Shown here piece after piece: positions 24,556-33,003 of a DNA stretch of 64,000 bases. The notes under the pieces are model-generated. The model ran no database searches. It saw nothing but the letters and a program-made list of their open reading frames with translations, and was not told the DNA's origin. Position 1 is the first letter of the stretch; each line of letters starts with the position of its first letter. This DNA comes from Jiangella muralis (GTDB lineage: Bacteria; Actinomycetota; Actinomycetes; Jiangellales; Jiangellaceae): assembly GCF_001270745.1 (NCBI RefSeq), contig NZ_LFXL01000030.1, forward strand, positions 62,001 to 126,000, in the 5' to 3' direction. The position numbers and the translations under genes are program-made.

Positions 24556-25746
24556 ATGGCAACCGTGAGACTGACCAACGTCCGGCCGTGGGGCGGCGCG
24601 GCCGCCGACATGGTGATGGCCGGGGCGCGGATCCTCGACGTCGTCCCTGCCGGCACGGCGGCGAACGACGGCGAGACCACCATCGACGGCGGCGGGCGGC
24701 TGGCCCTTCCCGGACTCCTCAACGTCCACGCGCACGTGGACAAGAGCTGGTGGGGCCGCCCCTGGGTAGCCGCCGGCGGCGCGCCGGGGACCGCCGGCCG
24801 AATCGCCCACGAGCGCGCCGAACGCGACGCGCTCGGCATCCCGAGCGTCGAGTCGGCCACCGCGGTGCTGCGGGAGCTGGTCCGGCACGGCACGACGGGG
24901 GTGCGCACCCACGTCGACGTCGACCTCGGCGTGGGGCTGCGTGGCATCGACGTCGTCCGTACGGCGGCGGCCGCCCTCGGCGACGCCGTCCAGGTCGACG
25001 TCGTGGCCTTCCCGCAGGACGGCGTCATGCGCCGGCCGGGCGTGCTCGACCTGCTCGACCAGGCGGCCGCGGCCGGCGCCACCCACGTCGGCGGCATCGA
25101 CCCGGCGTCGATCGACCGCGACCCGGTCCGTCAGCTCGACGGCCTGTTCGACATCGCCGAGCGGCGCGGCGTCGGCATCGACATCCACCTGCACGACGGC
25201 GGCGAGCTCGGCGCCTTCCAGCTCGAGCTGATCGCCGAGCGGACCCGCGGCGCCGGGCTGCACGGCCGGGTGACCATCTCGCACGGCTTCGCCCTCGGTG
25301 AGCTGCCACCGGGTCGCCAGACCGAACTGCTCGACGTCCTCGCCGAGGCCGGCATCGGCTGGGCGACGGCCGCGCCAGTGCGCAGCACGCCGCTGCCCTG
25401 GCGCGAGATGCGCGAGCGCGGCATCCCCATCGGCCTCGGCACCGACGGCATCCGCGACCTGTGGTCCCCGTTCGGCGACGGCGACCTGCTGCGCATCGCG
25501 CTGGGGTTCGCGCGGCTGCACGCCCTGCGCGCCGACGACGACCTCGTCGACGTGGTGCGGCTGGCGACCTCGCACGCCGGCGGGTACCTCGGCCGCGCCG
25601 CCCACGACCTCGCACCCGGATCGCGGGCCGACGTGGTGCTGCTCGAGGCCGAGAACGTCCAGGACGCCCTGGTCCGCTGCCCGCCGCGCGCCCTCGTCGT
25701 CGCCGGCGGCCAGGTGGTTCAGCGCGCCGGCGACGTCCTGATCTAG
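24556..25746 (+). CDS. Amidohydrolase, cytosine-deaminase-like
   Basis: A 396-residue metal-dependent hydrolase of the amidohydrolase superfamily. The HxH site is LLNVHAHVDKSWWG (~54-60), then GVRTHVDVDLGVGL, IHLHDGGELGAF, SHGFALGE and the metal-binding Asp in LGTDGIRDLWSPFGDGD. This pattern is typical of cytosine/isoguanine/creatinine deaminase relatives. Acts in the cytoplasm on a C-N bond of a cyclic or guanidino-type compound. Under control of the adjacent FCD regulator. Confidence 0.8.
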   Translation: MATVRLTNVRPWGGAAADMVMAGARILDVVPAGTAANDGETTIDGGGRLALPGLLNVHAHVDKSWWGRPWVAAGGAPGTAGRIAHERAERDALGIPSVESATAVLRELVRHGTTGVRTHVDVDLGVGLRGIDVVRTAAAALGDAVQVDVVAFPQDGVMRRPGVLDLLDQAAAAGATHVGGIDPASIDRDPVRQLDGLFDIAERRGVGIDIHLHDGGELGAFQLELIAERTRGAGLHGRVTISHGFALGELPPGRQTELLDVLAEAGIGWATAAPVRSTPLPWREMRERGIPIGLGTDGIRDLWSPFGDGDLLRIALGFARLHALRADDDLVDVVRLATSHAGGYLGRAAHDLAPGSRADVVLLEAENVQDALVRCPPRALVVAGGQVVQRAGDVLI

Positions 25747-25837
25747 CATCGCCGTGGCCGCCCGGTCCCGGGTCGGACCACTGAGGCGGCTGACGGCGGC
25801 TCGTGCGCTGTGGCAGCGTTGAGGCGAGTTTGCGGCG

Positions 25838-26066
25838 GTTCGCCGTTTGCGGCAGTGGGCCGTCCCCGGGGGAAGTGCGGGCACAGCCCGCCCGGGTGCA
25901 CCGTTCGCCGATGTCCGGTGGCCGTTCACCCGTCCAGGCCGTCGACGTCACTCGCGTGGGGAGCACGTCACCCGCCGCAGCGCCGGATGACGGTCGTCGG
26001 CGGCGGTTGTGCGGTGCTTTCGCGGGTGAGGTGCATCCGGCGCGGGTGAAGTGAGGCGTGCCCAGA
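25838..26066. repeat. Interspersed repeat, copy A (short form)
   Basis: The 497-bp gap between 25747 and 26243 holds no convincing gene except a possible 15-codon ORF near its end. It carries one copy of a repeat also present at 45.6 kb. The copy starts with GTTCGCCGTTTGCGGCAG and GTGGGCCGTCCCC, then GGAAGTGCGGGC and GCCCGCCCGGGTGCACCGT. From 25943 a 56-bp block matches 45912 onward with one mismatch, and the similarity continues to GGCGTGCCCAGACT. Copy A lacks the 136-bp inverted arms that flank the copy at 45.6 kb. Confidence 0.8.
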
Positions 26067-26188
26067 CTGCGTCGCTCGGCGACCACCTGAAGCTGACCCC
26101 GATGGGCCGTAGGCTCGACTGGTCCGACTTCGCCTCCGTCGAGTACGCGTGGCGCCAGGCTGCCCGACCGACTGCCAGGAGACACGAC

Positions 26189-26236
26189 ATGAGCCTCCCC
26201 GACCCGACCCAGCCCTGGCACCCGGCCCGCGGGTGA
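26189..26236 (+). CDS. Possible 15-codon leader ORF before DAO gene
   Basis: MSLPDPTQPWHPARG, preceded by CAGGAGA at good distance and ending 7 bp before the oxidase ATG. The ribosome binding site is better than that of the oxidase itself, so it could mediate translational coupling. Low certainty; no homology recognised. Confidence 0.3.
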   Translation: MSLPDPTQPWHPARG

Positions 26237-26243
26237 GCCGGCG

Positions 26244-27251
26244 ATGAGCAACGACCTCGTGGTCGTCGGCGCCGGCATCGCCGGCGCCTCGGTGGCCTAT
26301 CACGCGGCCCGGGCCGGTGCCGTCGTGACGCTCGTCGATGCCGGGCGGCCGGGCGGCGGCGTGACGGCGGACTCGTTCGCCTGGATCGGATCGGCCGGCC
26401 TCCGCACCGGTCCGGCCGCCGCGCTGCGGACCATCGCGACGGACGAGTACCGGCGGCTCGAGGCCGAGCTGCCGGGGCTCCCGGTGACCTGGTCCGGCTC
26501 GCTGTCCTGGGGGACGACGGACGCAGCGCCGGAGGCGGGGCCCGGGCAGGAGATCGTCGACGCGGCCACCGTGGCGACGCTCGAGCCCGCCCTGCGGCAG
26601 CCCCCGGAGTGGGCCGTCTGGACACCCGGCGACGGCGCCGCCGACCCGGTGGGCGTGACCGAACGGCTGGTCGCGGGTGCCCGCGCCCACGGCGCCCAGG
26701 TCCATCCGGACACCCCGGTCACGGCGATCCGCCGGGACGCCGCGGGCCGGGTCACCGGGGTCGAGACCGCCGCGGGGCCCCTCTCCGGCGCGACGGTGGT
26801 GCTCGCGGCAGGTGTGGCCACGGCCGCCTTGGCCGCGTCGGTCGGCGTCCGCGTCCCGGCCGGCCCGTCGCCGGCGACGCTCTTCCGGTTCCGCGCTCCG
26901 GCCGGCCTGGTCCGCACCGTGGTCAACAATCTGGACTTCGATCTCCGGCAGGTCGCCGCGGACCGCCTCATCGCCGCCGCGGACTCGCCCGAACGGACGC
27001 TCGCCGCCGTCCGGTCCACCTTCCGCGGCGCCGCGAACGTCGAGCTGCTCAGCACCCGGGTCCGCCAACGCCCCATGCCGGCCGACGGCGAGCCGATCGT
27101 CGGGCCCGTCGCCCAGGCGCCCGGCCTCTACCTGGCGGTGTTCCACGCCGCGGTCACGCTCGCCCCGGCGGTGGGCCGCCTGGTCGCGCGCGAACTGGTC
27201 GACGGCGCCGTCGAGCCGCAGCTGGCCGGCTGCCGCCTCGACCGCTTCTAG
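26244..27251 (+). CDS. FAD-dependent D-amino-acid-oxidase-family protein
   Basis: A 335-residue DAO-family flavoprotein. The FAD motif is DLVVVGAGIAGASVAYHAAR (4-23), then VDAGRPGGGVTADSFAWIG. An FAD-contact segment SGATVVLAAGVATAAL lies near 190, and a C-terminal QRPMPADGEPIVGPVAQAPG / LYLAVFHAAVTLAPAVGRLV closes the fold as in glycine/sarcosine oxidases. It is slightly shorter than typical (about 360-390). Oxidises an amine or amino acid; the substrate is not evident and no co-transcribed gene is seen. Confidence 0.85.
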   Translation: MSNDLVVVGAGIAGASVAYHAARAGAVVTLVDAGRPGGGVTADSFAWIGSAGLRTGPAAALRTIATDEYRRLEAELPGLPVTWSGSLSWGTTDAAPEAGPGQEIVDAATVATLEPALRQPPEWAVWTPGDGAADPVGVTERLVAGARAHGAQVHPDTPVTAIRRDAAGRVTGVETAAGPLSGATVVLAAGVATAALAASVGVRVPAGPSPATLFRFRAPAGLVRTVVNNLDFDLRQVAADRLIAAADSPERTLAAVRSTFRGAANVELLSTRVRQRPMPADGEPIVGPVAQAPGLYLAVFHAAVTLAPAVGRLVARELVDGAVEPQLAGCRLDRF

Positions 27252-27297
27252 CCTCGCTTGGTCTCCGGCACTCGAACCGAGTTTGAGCGGGCGTCGA

Positions 27298-27346
27298 GTG
27301 GCTGGTCCCGGTTCTACAGGTGTAGACGCAGCATCTGACCAGCCAC
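27298..27346. repeat. Nested hairpin 1 downstream of DAO gene
   Basis: Outer arms GTGGCTGGTC (27298-27307) and GACCAGCCAC (27337-27346) pair perfectly; inside, TCTAC-AGGT-GTAGA (27313-27326) forms a second hairpin. Begins 46 bp after the DAO stop; could terminate transcription or be part of a structured RNA. Confidence 0.55.
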
Positions 27347-27375
27347 GTTCGGTCGCCGGCCCGGCGCAACGGTGT

Positions 27376-27449
27376 GGATCGATGTGGGAACACTGTCGTG
27401 TCAGCGACAGTGATGCCGCGTCGTTTCCGCAGCGATCTCACATCGATCC
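27376..27449. repeat. Nested hairpin 2
   Basis: Outer arms GGATCGATGTG (27376-27386) and CACATCGATCC (27439-27449) are perfect 11-bp complements. The interior contains CACTGTCG (27391-27398) with CGACAGTG (27405-27412). Lies in the same 649-bp gene-free stretch (27252-27900). Confidence 0.55.
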
Positions 27450-27500
27450 CCGCATCGTTGGGCCGCGACGACTGTGCGCCCCCTGGTACGCCGCTGGGTG

Positions 27501-27552
27501 GGATCACTGTGCTTGCTGGGTGGCGTTGCTGTTGCCAGGGGAACAGTGATCC
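27501..27552. repeat. Hairpin 3
   Basis: GGATCACTGT (27501-27510) and ACAGTGATCC (27543-27552), perfect 10-bp arms. The CACTGT/ACAGTG core also appears in hairpin 2. No open reading frame with recognisable content covers these three structures. Confidence 0.5.
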
Positions 27553-27602
27553 GCCCCACTCGACGCAGCGAGTCCACACGGTGAGGTGGGGATCGCGTAA
27601 CG

Positions 27603-27665
27603 GTTCGCCGTTGTCCCGCAGTTCGCCGTTTTGCGGCAGGGGGACGGCCAACGGCACGGAACCCG
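27603..27665. repeat. Interspersed repeat, copy C (empty form)
   Basis: Two 18-bp units (27603-27620 and 27621-27638; consensus GTTCGCCGTTTTGCGGCA) followed directly by GGGGGACGGCCAACGG and GGAACCCGG. The same left and right blocks flank the 550-bp fold-back element at 45.6 kb, so this locus looks like the version without the insert. Confidence 0.65.
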
Positions 27666-27900
27666 GCGAACGCGGCAGGCCCGGGCGCACGGCCGGCCAG
27701 CCAACGTGAGGCGACGGTCGCCCGGCGACAGTGGCCTCACCCGGTCACCGGCCATCACCTTGGCTAGGCTGACCACCGCCCGAACGTCCGGTTCATCCCG
27801 GTATCCAGCATGGCCAGCAGTGCCAAGGCACCCGCGGCGATCAGCCCACCAAGCTGCATAGATCAACAGGTCCCGTTCATCTAGGGATCCTGGCCGACCG

Positions 27901-28692
27901 TCAGGCGGCGTCCGCGGCGCGCAGGTGCGGGACGAGGTGCTCGAGCACGAGCGCCGGGTCCTCGATCATCGGCAGGTGCCCCACCCCGGGCAGCGGCACG
28001 TGCACGCCGGCGGCGAGCAGTCCGGCGATCCGCTCGCTCTCCGCCAGCGAGCAGGTGACGTCGTGCTCGCCGGTCGCCCAGAGGGCCGGGCAGCGCACCT
28101 CTTCCAGCCGGCCGGACGCGTCGGCGGCGTAGGCCGCGCGCAGGACCCGGGTCACGACGTCGGGGCCGTGGCGGTTGGTCAGCAGGCGGACGGTGTCGAC
28201 GACGTCGTCGGGTCGGCCGGGCGCCACGGCCTCGCGGGCCAGCCCGGCGAACAGGGCGTCGACGGCGTCGTCGTCGGCCGGGGCGGGCGAGTCGCCGGTC
28301 GCGGAGGCGACGCTGCTGCCCAGCCCGGTGACCGACCGGACGCGGTCCGGCAGGGCGGCCGCGAGCCCGACTGCGATGGCGCCGCCGAGTGACCCGCCGG
28401 CCACGTGCGGATCGGTCAGGTCGAGCGACCGCACGACGTCGACGCAGTCGCTCACCCACGCGTCGAGGGAGAAGTCGTCGTCGGTCGACTCGCCGTGGCC
28501 GGCGAGGTCCACCAGCACGCAACTGCGCTCCGCCGCGAGCGCCGGCAGCAGGCCGAGCCAGCACTCCTTGCGCATGTTGATGGGGTGCAGCAGCAGGATC
28601 GGCGGGCGCGCGGCGCCGTCGCGCAAAGGCGACACCGTCGCGACGCTCAGCGAGTTGCCCCTCGTGGTCCGGATGGTGCTCAGCCGCAGCAT
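27901..28692 (-). CDS. Alpha/beta-fold hydrolase, TetR-regulated
   Basis: A 263-residue alpha/beta hydrolase. Oxyanion region PPILLLHPINMRKECW, VLVDLAGHGES, nucleophile elbow AGGSLGGAIAVG (Ser near 100), Asp in CPALWATGEHDVT and His in PLPGVGHLPMIEDP. Hydrolyses an ester, lactone, or enol/enamine-type intermediate. The ATG at 28692 touches the 15-bp operator, and a TAATCT -10-like box lies 6 nt before the ATG. The mRNA is therefore probably leaderless and repressed directly by the adjacent TetR protein. Confidence 0.85.
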   Translation of the reverse strand: MLRLSTIRTTRGNSLSVATVSPLRDGAARPPILLLHPINMRKECWLGLLPALAAERSCVLVDLAGHGESTDDDFSLDAWVSDCVDVVRSLDLTDPHVAGGSLGGAIAVGLAAALPDRVRSVTGLGSSVASATGDSPAPADDDAVDALFAGLAREAVAPGRPDDVVDTVRLLTNRHGPDVVTRVLRAAYAADASGRLEEVRCPALWATGEHDVTCSLAESERIAGLLAAGVHVPLPGVGHLPMIEDPALVLEHLVPHLRAADAA

Positions 28693-28706
28693 GTAATCAG
28701 ATTACA
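28692..28706. promoter_or_regulatory. TetR operator, site 1
   Basis: TGTAATCAGATTACA, a perfect 15-bp palindrome. It overlaps the first base of the alpha/beta-hydrolase start codon and the tetR stop codon. Founding member of a five-site set (see 38203, 44320, 51816, 51864). Confidence 0.8.
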
Positions 28707-29283
28707 GATTGTCGGCCGACGCCGCCAGCTTCGCCTCGAGCATGTCCTTGAAGACGGCGAGCGAGCGCTCGGCCTGCGGCTGGTCGGAGGTGATGAGCAG
28801 GTCGGCCATGAGGCCGCGGACGGTGGCGAGCACGAGCCGGGCGATCGCCTCGGCCTCCTCATGGGACGTGACGTGGCCCTGGAGGCTGCGCACGAAGTAC
28901 GCCTCCCACTGGCCGACCGCCGTGCTGGCGAACTCCTGGAACTTGTCCGGCTCCTCGAAGCTGCGCGACGTCAGGTGGAAGAAGAACTGCATGTCGACCG
29001 GGTTGGCCCGGTAGTGGTCCCACCAGCGATCGACGGCCTGGGTGATGGTGCCGACCGGCTCGTTCTCCAGCTGGGTGACGATGTCGTTGCGCAGCGTGTA
29101 GACGATGCGGCCGAGCAGTTCGTCCTTGCTGCCGAAGTAGTACACGAGCATGCGGCTGCTGGTGCCCAGCTGGGGCGCCAGGTTGTCCAGCGAGAAGCCG
29201 GCCAGGCCCTGGCTGCGGACGATCTCGATGATGCGGCCGAGCAGTTCCTCGGCCTTGACGTTGTTGAGCTGTGCGCGTGTCAT
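28702..29283 (-). CDS. TetR family repressor of the catabolic island
   Basis: A 193-residue TetR protein. The HTH is FSLDNLAPQLGTSSRMLVYYFGSKDELLGRIV (residues ~28-59), followed by an all-helical ligand domain with no recognisable specificity. ATG at 29283 (MTRAQLNNVKAEE). It is the last gene of the operon that begins at 38177, just before the operator-controlled hydrolase gene, so it is probably self-limiting. It is the natural candidate to bind the TGTAATC-N-GATTACA sites spread over 23 kb; inducer unknown. Confidence 0.85.
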   Translation of the reverse strand: MTRAQLNNVKAEELLGRIIEIVRSQGLAGFSLDNLAPQLGTSSRMLVYYFGSKDELLGRIVYTLRNDIVTQLENEPVGTITQAVDRWWDHYRANPVDMQFFFHLTSRSFEEPDKFQEFASTAVGQWEAYFVRSLQGHVTSHEEAEAIARLVLATVRGLMADLLITSDQPQAERSLAVFKDMLEAKLAASADNL

Positions 29284-29302
29284 GGCCTGGGCCGAGTCGT
29301 CG

Positions 29303-30472
29303 TCATGCCGTCCCGTTCGTTGCCGCGGTGAGCCGTCCGATGGCGAGTTCCGCCAACAGGCTAGACATATCAGGCACCACGGAGTCATCGAATCGCGCTT
29401 CCGGCGAGTGGTTCGCCGGCAGCGAGTGCGACGGGTCTCCGACGGCGGCGCCGACCAGCACGAACCCCCCGCCGGTCTCCGTGAGGAACAGGGAGAAGTC
29501 CTCGGCGATCATCTCGGGCACGACCAGCTCCCGGTAGCGGCCGGCGCCGAACAGCCCCGTCACCGTCGAGCGCACCAGCGCCGCGTCCTCGGCGCCGGTG
29601 ATGGTCGGGCCGACATCGGGGCCGACCTCGGCCCGCAGCCGCAGCCCGTAGCTCTCGGCGATCGCCGTCGCGATGCCGCGGACCTTCTCGTACGCCGCCC
29701 GCGCGGTCTCGTGGCTCGCGGCCCGCAGGCTCACCTTGAGCAGCGCCCGGCTGGGGATGACGTTGGCCGCGGTGCCCGCGGTGATCGAGCCCACCGTCAC
29801 CACGATCGGGTCGCCGGGCGAGCTGTTCTGCGCCACGAACGTCTGGATCGCCTGCACCACCAGCGCCGCCGTGGAGACCGGGTCGAGCGCGGTGTGCGGC
29901 CGGGCCGCGTGGCCGCCGCGGCCGAGGAGCTCCAGCTCGAACAGGATGACGGCGCCCATCACCGCGCCCTCGCGGCAGAGGAACGTCCCCGGCTCGACGA
30001 ACGACAGCACGTGCAGGCCGTAGGACGCGACCGGCTTCTGGCCGGTGATCAGGTGCGTCTTCTCGCTGATCATCAGCTCGGCGCCACCGGCGCCCTCCTC
30101 ACCCGGCTGGAAGACGGCGAGGACGTCGCCGCGGAACTCCGCGCGCCGCTCGTGCAGCTGGTGCACCGCGCCGACCAGCCCGGCCATGTGCAGGTCGTGG
30201 CCGCAGGCGTGCATGGCGCCGTTGTCGGAGGCGAACTCCTCCCCCGACTCCTCGACGACCGGCAGGGCGTCCATGTCCGCGCGCAGCAGGACGGTCGGGC
30301 CGGGCCCGGCGCCGGGCACGACGACGGCGAGCGACGAGCAGGTCGTGCTGGTGTGGATCGCCAGCCCGAGCGGCGCCAGCGCGTCCATCAGCAGCTGCCG
30401 GGTCCGCGGCAGGTCGAGGGCGAGCTCCGGGGTGCGGTGGAGGGTCCGGCGCAGGTCGATCAGGTCGATCAC
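29303..30472 (-). CDS. M20 family metal-dependent amidohydrolase
   Basis: A 389-residue M20D-type amidohydrolase (aminoacylase, hippurate hydrolase or IAA-amino-acid hydrolase relatives). ADMDALPVVEESGEEFAS, metal ligands in AMHACGHDLHMAGLVGA (~88-104) and FQPGEEGAGGAELM (~126-139). The dimerisation-domain loop GRGGHAARPHTALDPV includes the conserved His. The GTG at 30472 overlaps the upstream ATPase stop. Cleaves an amide bond in the cytoplasm, probably of an imported N-acyl compound. Confidence 0.85.
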   Translation of the reverse strand: MIDLIDLRRTLHRTPELALDLPRTRQLLMDALAPLGLAIHTSTTCSSLAVVVPGAGPGPTVLLRADMDALPVVEESGEEFASDNGAMHACGHDLHMAGLVGAVHQLHERRAEFRGDVLAVFQPGEEGAGGAELMISEKTHLITGQKPVASYGLHVLSFVEPGTFLCREGAVMGAVILFELELLGRGGHAARPHTALDPVSTAALVVQAIQTFVAQNSSPGDPIVVTVGSITAGTAANVIPSRALLKVSLRAASHETARAAYEKVRGIATAIAESYGLRLRAEVGPDVGPTITGAEDAALVRSTVTGLFGAGRYRELVVPEMIAEDFSLFLTETGGGFVLVGAAVGDPSHSLPANHSPEARFDDSVVPDMSSLLAELAIGRLTAATNGTA

Positions 30473-31362
30473 GTGGTCGCTACTTTCTGGGGGTCGTCGG
30501 CCTTCGTGCAGCCGGCCACATGGTCAGGGCCGACCTCGTGCAGTCCGGGCCCGTGCTCGTGACACGGCCCCGGCACGGGGCAGGACGTGCGGGGCAGCGC
30601 GACGACGCCGTCCCAGGACACTCGCGGGTCGGCGACCGGCACGGCGGAGATGAGCGCCCGCGTGTAGGGGTGCCGCGGGTCGGCCAGGACGGCCGGCGCC
30701 GGGCCGCTCTCCACGATCAACCCGCGGTACATGACGGCGATCCGGGTCGCGAGCCGCCGCACGCTGGAGATGTCGTGGGTGATCATCAGGTAGCCGACGC
30801 CGGTGCGCTGCTGCAGCTCGGCGAGGAGCGCGAGGATCCGGCCCCGGACGGTCTGGTCGAGGCTGGCGGTGGGCTCGTCCAGGATGACGATCTGCGGGTC
30901 GGCCACCAGCGCCCGGGCCACCGCCACGCGTTGCGCCTGGCCGCCGGAGACGTCGCGCGGGTAGCGGTCCAGGATCTCCGGGTCGAGGCCGACCTCGGCG
31001 ATCAGCCGGTGCACCCGCCGGTCCGCGTCGTCGCCGGTCACGCCCAGGTACCGCAGCGGCTCCTGGACGCTGCGGCGGATCCGCCACGACGGGTCGAGCG
31101 ACTGCACGGGGTGCTGGAAGACCATGTGCACGCGCTGCGGCCCGGCCGGGCCGTCGTCGCCGGTCGCCCGCCAGGACACCGTGCCCGACGTGGCCGGCTG
31201 CAGGCCCGCGGCGACCTTGGCGATGGTGGTCTTGCCGCTGCCGGACTCGCCGACGACGGCCAGCGTCTCGCCCCGGCCGACGCGCAGGCTCACGCCGCGG
31301 ACGGCGTGGTTGCGGCGGCGCTTGCCGTACACGACCTCGATGTCAGCGAGCACGAGTTCCAT
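30469..31362 (-). CDS. ABC importer ATPase (OppF type)
   Basis: A 297-residue ATPase: Walker A GESGSGKTTI, signature DVSGGQAQR, Walker B IVILDEPTASLD, H-loop MITHDISSV, short Cys-containing tail (TSCPVPGPC..C). The ATG at 31362 is preceded by GAGGAGG; the longer reading lies within the partner ATPase gene. Overlaps its neighbours on both sides. Confidence 0.9.
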   Translation of the reverse strand: MELVLADIEVVYGKRRRNHAVRGVSLRVGRGETLAVVGESGSGKTTIAKVAAGLQPATSGTVSWRATGDDGPAGPQRVHMVFQHPVQSLDPSWRIRRSVQEPLRYLGVTGDDADRRVHRLIAEVGLDPEILDRYPRDVSGGQAQRVAVARALVADPQIVILDEPTASLDQTVRGRILALLAELQQRTGVGYLMITHDISSVRRLATRIAVMYRGLIVESGPAPAVLADPRHPYTRALISAVPVADPRVSWDGVVALPRTSCPVPGPCHEHGPGLHEVGPDHVAGCTKADDPQKVATT

Positions 31363-32158
31363 CGGCCACCTCCTCGTCGGCGAGCGGCTCGTCGTGCGCC
31401 GACGCCAGCAGCTCACGGGTGTAGGCGTCGCCGGGCCGGTGGAAGATGTCGTCCACCGGGGCGAACTCGCGGACCTCGCCGTCGTACATGACGGCCACCC
31501 GCTGGCACAGCTGCGCGATGACGCCCATGTCGTGCGACACGAACAGGACGCCGATGCCGTGCTCGGCGACGGTGGCCCGGATCAGGCCGAGGATCTGCGC
31601 CTGCACGGTGACGTCGAGGCCGGTGGTGGGCTCGTCGGCGACCAGCAGGGCGGGCCGGGCGGCGATGGCCATCGCGATCATGACGCGCTGGTTCATGCCG
31701 CCGGACAGCTGGTGCGGGTAGCGGCCGAGCACGGCCGCCGGGTCGTCGATGCCCACGGACGAGAGCAGGCCGGCCGCGCGGTCGCGCACGTCACCGCCCC
31801 GGCGGCGGCCGTCCGGACGGTCGAGGAACCGGAGCAGCCGGGCCAGCTGGGCGCCGATGCGCATCGTGGGGTTCAGCGCCGCCGTCGGGTTCTGGAAGAT
31901 CATCGTGGCGTTCGGCCGGGCGAGCAGCCGCGGGCCGTCCAGGAACCGCCGTCCCGCCAGTTCGGCCTCGCCGGCGGACACGTGGACGCCGTCGGGCAGC
32001 AGCCCGAGCAGCGACAGCGCCGTCATCGTCTTGCCCGACCCGGACTCCCCGACGATCCCGACGACCTCGCCCTCGCCGACGTCGAGGGAGAGGTCGCGCA
32101 CCAGGCTCGTCCCGGTCCGGGTCTGGATGCTCAGGCCGCGCACACTCAGCAGGCTCAT
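31343..32158 (-). CDS. ABC importer ATPase (OppD type, no C-terminal tail)
   Basis: A 271-residue ATPase: Walker A GESGSGKTMT, signature LSGGMNQR, Walker [13 protein letters not shown]. It ends shortly after the YTRELLASAHDEP segment and lacks the extended Cys-containing C-terminal domain of typical OppD proteins (~320 residues). Its 3' end overlaps the OppF-type start by 20 bp, so the tail may have been lost by shortening. Start ATG at 32158 overlaps the permease stop. Confidence 0.9.
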   Translation of the reverse strand: MSLLSVRGLSIQTRTGTSLVRDLSLDVGEGEVVGIVGESGSGKTMTALSLLGLLPDGVHVSAGEAELAGRRFLDGPRLLARPNATMIFQNPTAALNPTMRIGAQLARLLRFLDRPDGRRRGGDVRDRAAGLLSSVGIDDPAAVLGRYPHQLSGGMNQRVMIAMAIAARPALLVADEPTTGLDVTVQAQILGLIRATVAEHGIGVLFVSHDMGVIAQLCQRVAVMYDGEVREFAPVDDIFHRPGDAYTRELLASAHDEPLADEEVADGTRAR

Positions 32159-33003
32159 CGCAGCCTCCGGTCCAGCCAGTCGCCGATGACCTGGAACGAC
32201 GCCGCCGTCAGCAGGATCATCAGGCCCGGGAAGAAGGACGGCCACCAGGACCCCAGCAGGTTGTCGCCGACGCCCTCGGCGATCATCGCGCCCCACTCCG
32301 CGTCCGGTGGCTGCACGCCGACGCCCAGGAACGACAGCGCGGCGAAGTCGAGGATCGCCCACGACGCGACCAACGTCGACTGCACGAACGGGTACTTGAA
32401 CGAGTTCGGCAGGACGTGCCGGACCGCGACCTGCCAGGTGCTGGCCCCGCTGAGCCGGGCGGCGGCGATGTAGTCGGCCGAGCGCACCTCCAGCGCCTTG
32501 GACCGGGCCAGCCGCACCAGCAGCGGGACGAACGCGATGACCACGGCGATCGCCGCGTACCACGGGTTCTTCCCCAGCGACGCCGTGATGACCAGCGCGA
32601 GGACGACACCCGGGAACGCCAGCAGCACGTCGGTGGCGCGCATGACCACCGCGTCGACGCCACGCCCGAACGTCGCGCTGACGGCGCCGATCACCGACCC
32701 GATGATGAGGACCGCCACCGCGACGGACAGTCCCAGCGCGATGTCGATGCGGGCCGCCGCCATGCAGCGCAGGAACACGTCGCGCCCGTACTTGTCGGTG
32801 CCGAACGGGTGGTCCAGCGACGGCGGCAGCAGGCTGGCGTACTCCTGGGCGACGTCGCCGCTGCCGGCGACGATCGGGACGACGATGCCGAGCAGCAGGA
32901 TCGTCCCGAGCATCGCGAACGCGGCCACCGCGACCGGGTTGCCCACCCGGAGCCGGGAGACGACGTTGCCGCGCAGGGCGGTGCCGGCGTCGGCGACGGC
33001 CAT
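32155..33003 (-). CDS. ABC importer permease (DppC/OppC type)
   Basis: A 282-residue permease: first helix VAVAAFAMLGTILLLGIVVP, family loop HPFGTDKYGRDVFLRCMAAA, EAA loop IAAARLSGASTWQVAVRHVLPN, and the closing ALSFLGVGVQPPDAEWGAMI region. Forms the channel with the next gene product. The start ATG shares a base with the stop of the partner permease gene. Confidence 0.9.
   Translation of the reverse strand: MAVADAGTALRGNVVSRLRVGNPVAVAAFAMLGTILLLGIVVPIVAGSGDVAQEYASLLPPSLDHPFGTDKYGRDVFLRCMAAARIDIALGLSVAVAVLIIGSVIGAVSATFGRGVDAVVMRATDVLLAFPGVVLALVITASLGKNPWYAAIAVVIAFVPLLVRLARSKALEVRSADYIAAARLSGASTWQVAVRHVLPNSFKYPFVQSTLVASWAILDFAALSFLGVGVQPPDAEWGAMIAEGVGDNLLGSWWPSFFPGLMILLTAASFQVIGDWLDRRLR

Noticed and set aside
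27252-27600. tRNA or 6C-type RNA in the hairpin region
   Set aside because: No cloverleaf with a T-loop GTTC context fits, and the hairpin loops lack the C-runs of 6C RNA.
27764-27859. 31-codon minus-strand ORF with a hydrophobic start (MQLGGLIAAGALALLAMLDT)
   Set aside because: No ribosome binding site and no recognisable relative; could be chance in a gene-free stretch.
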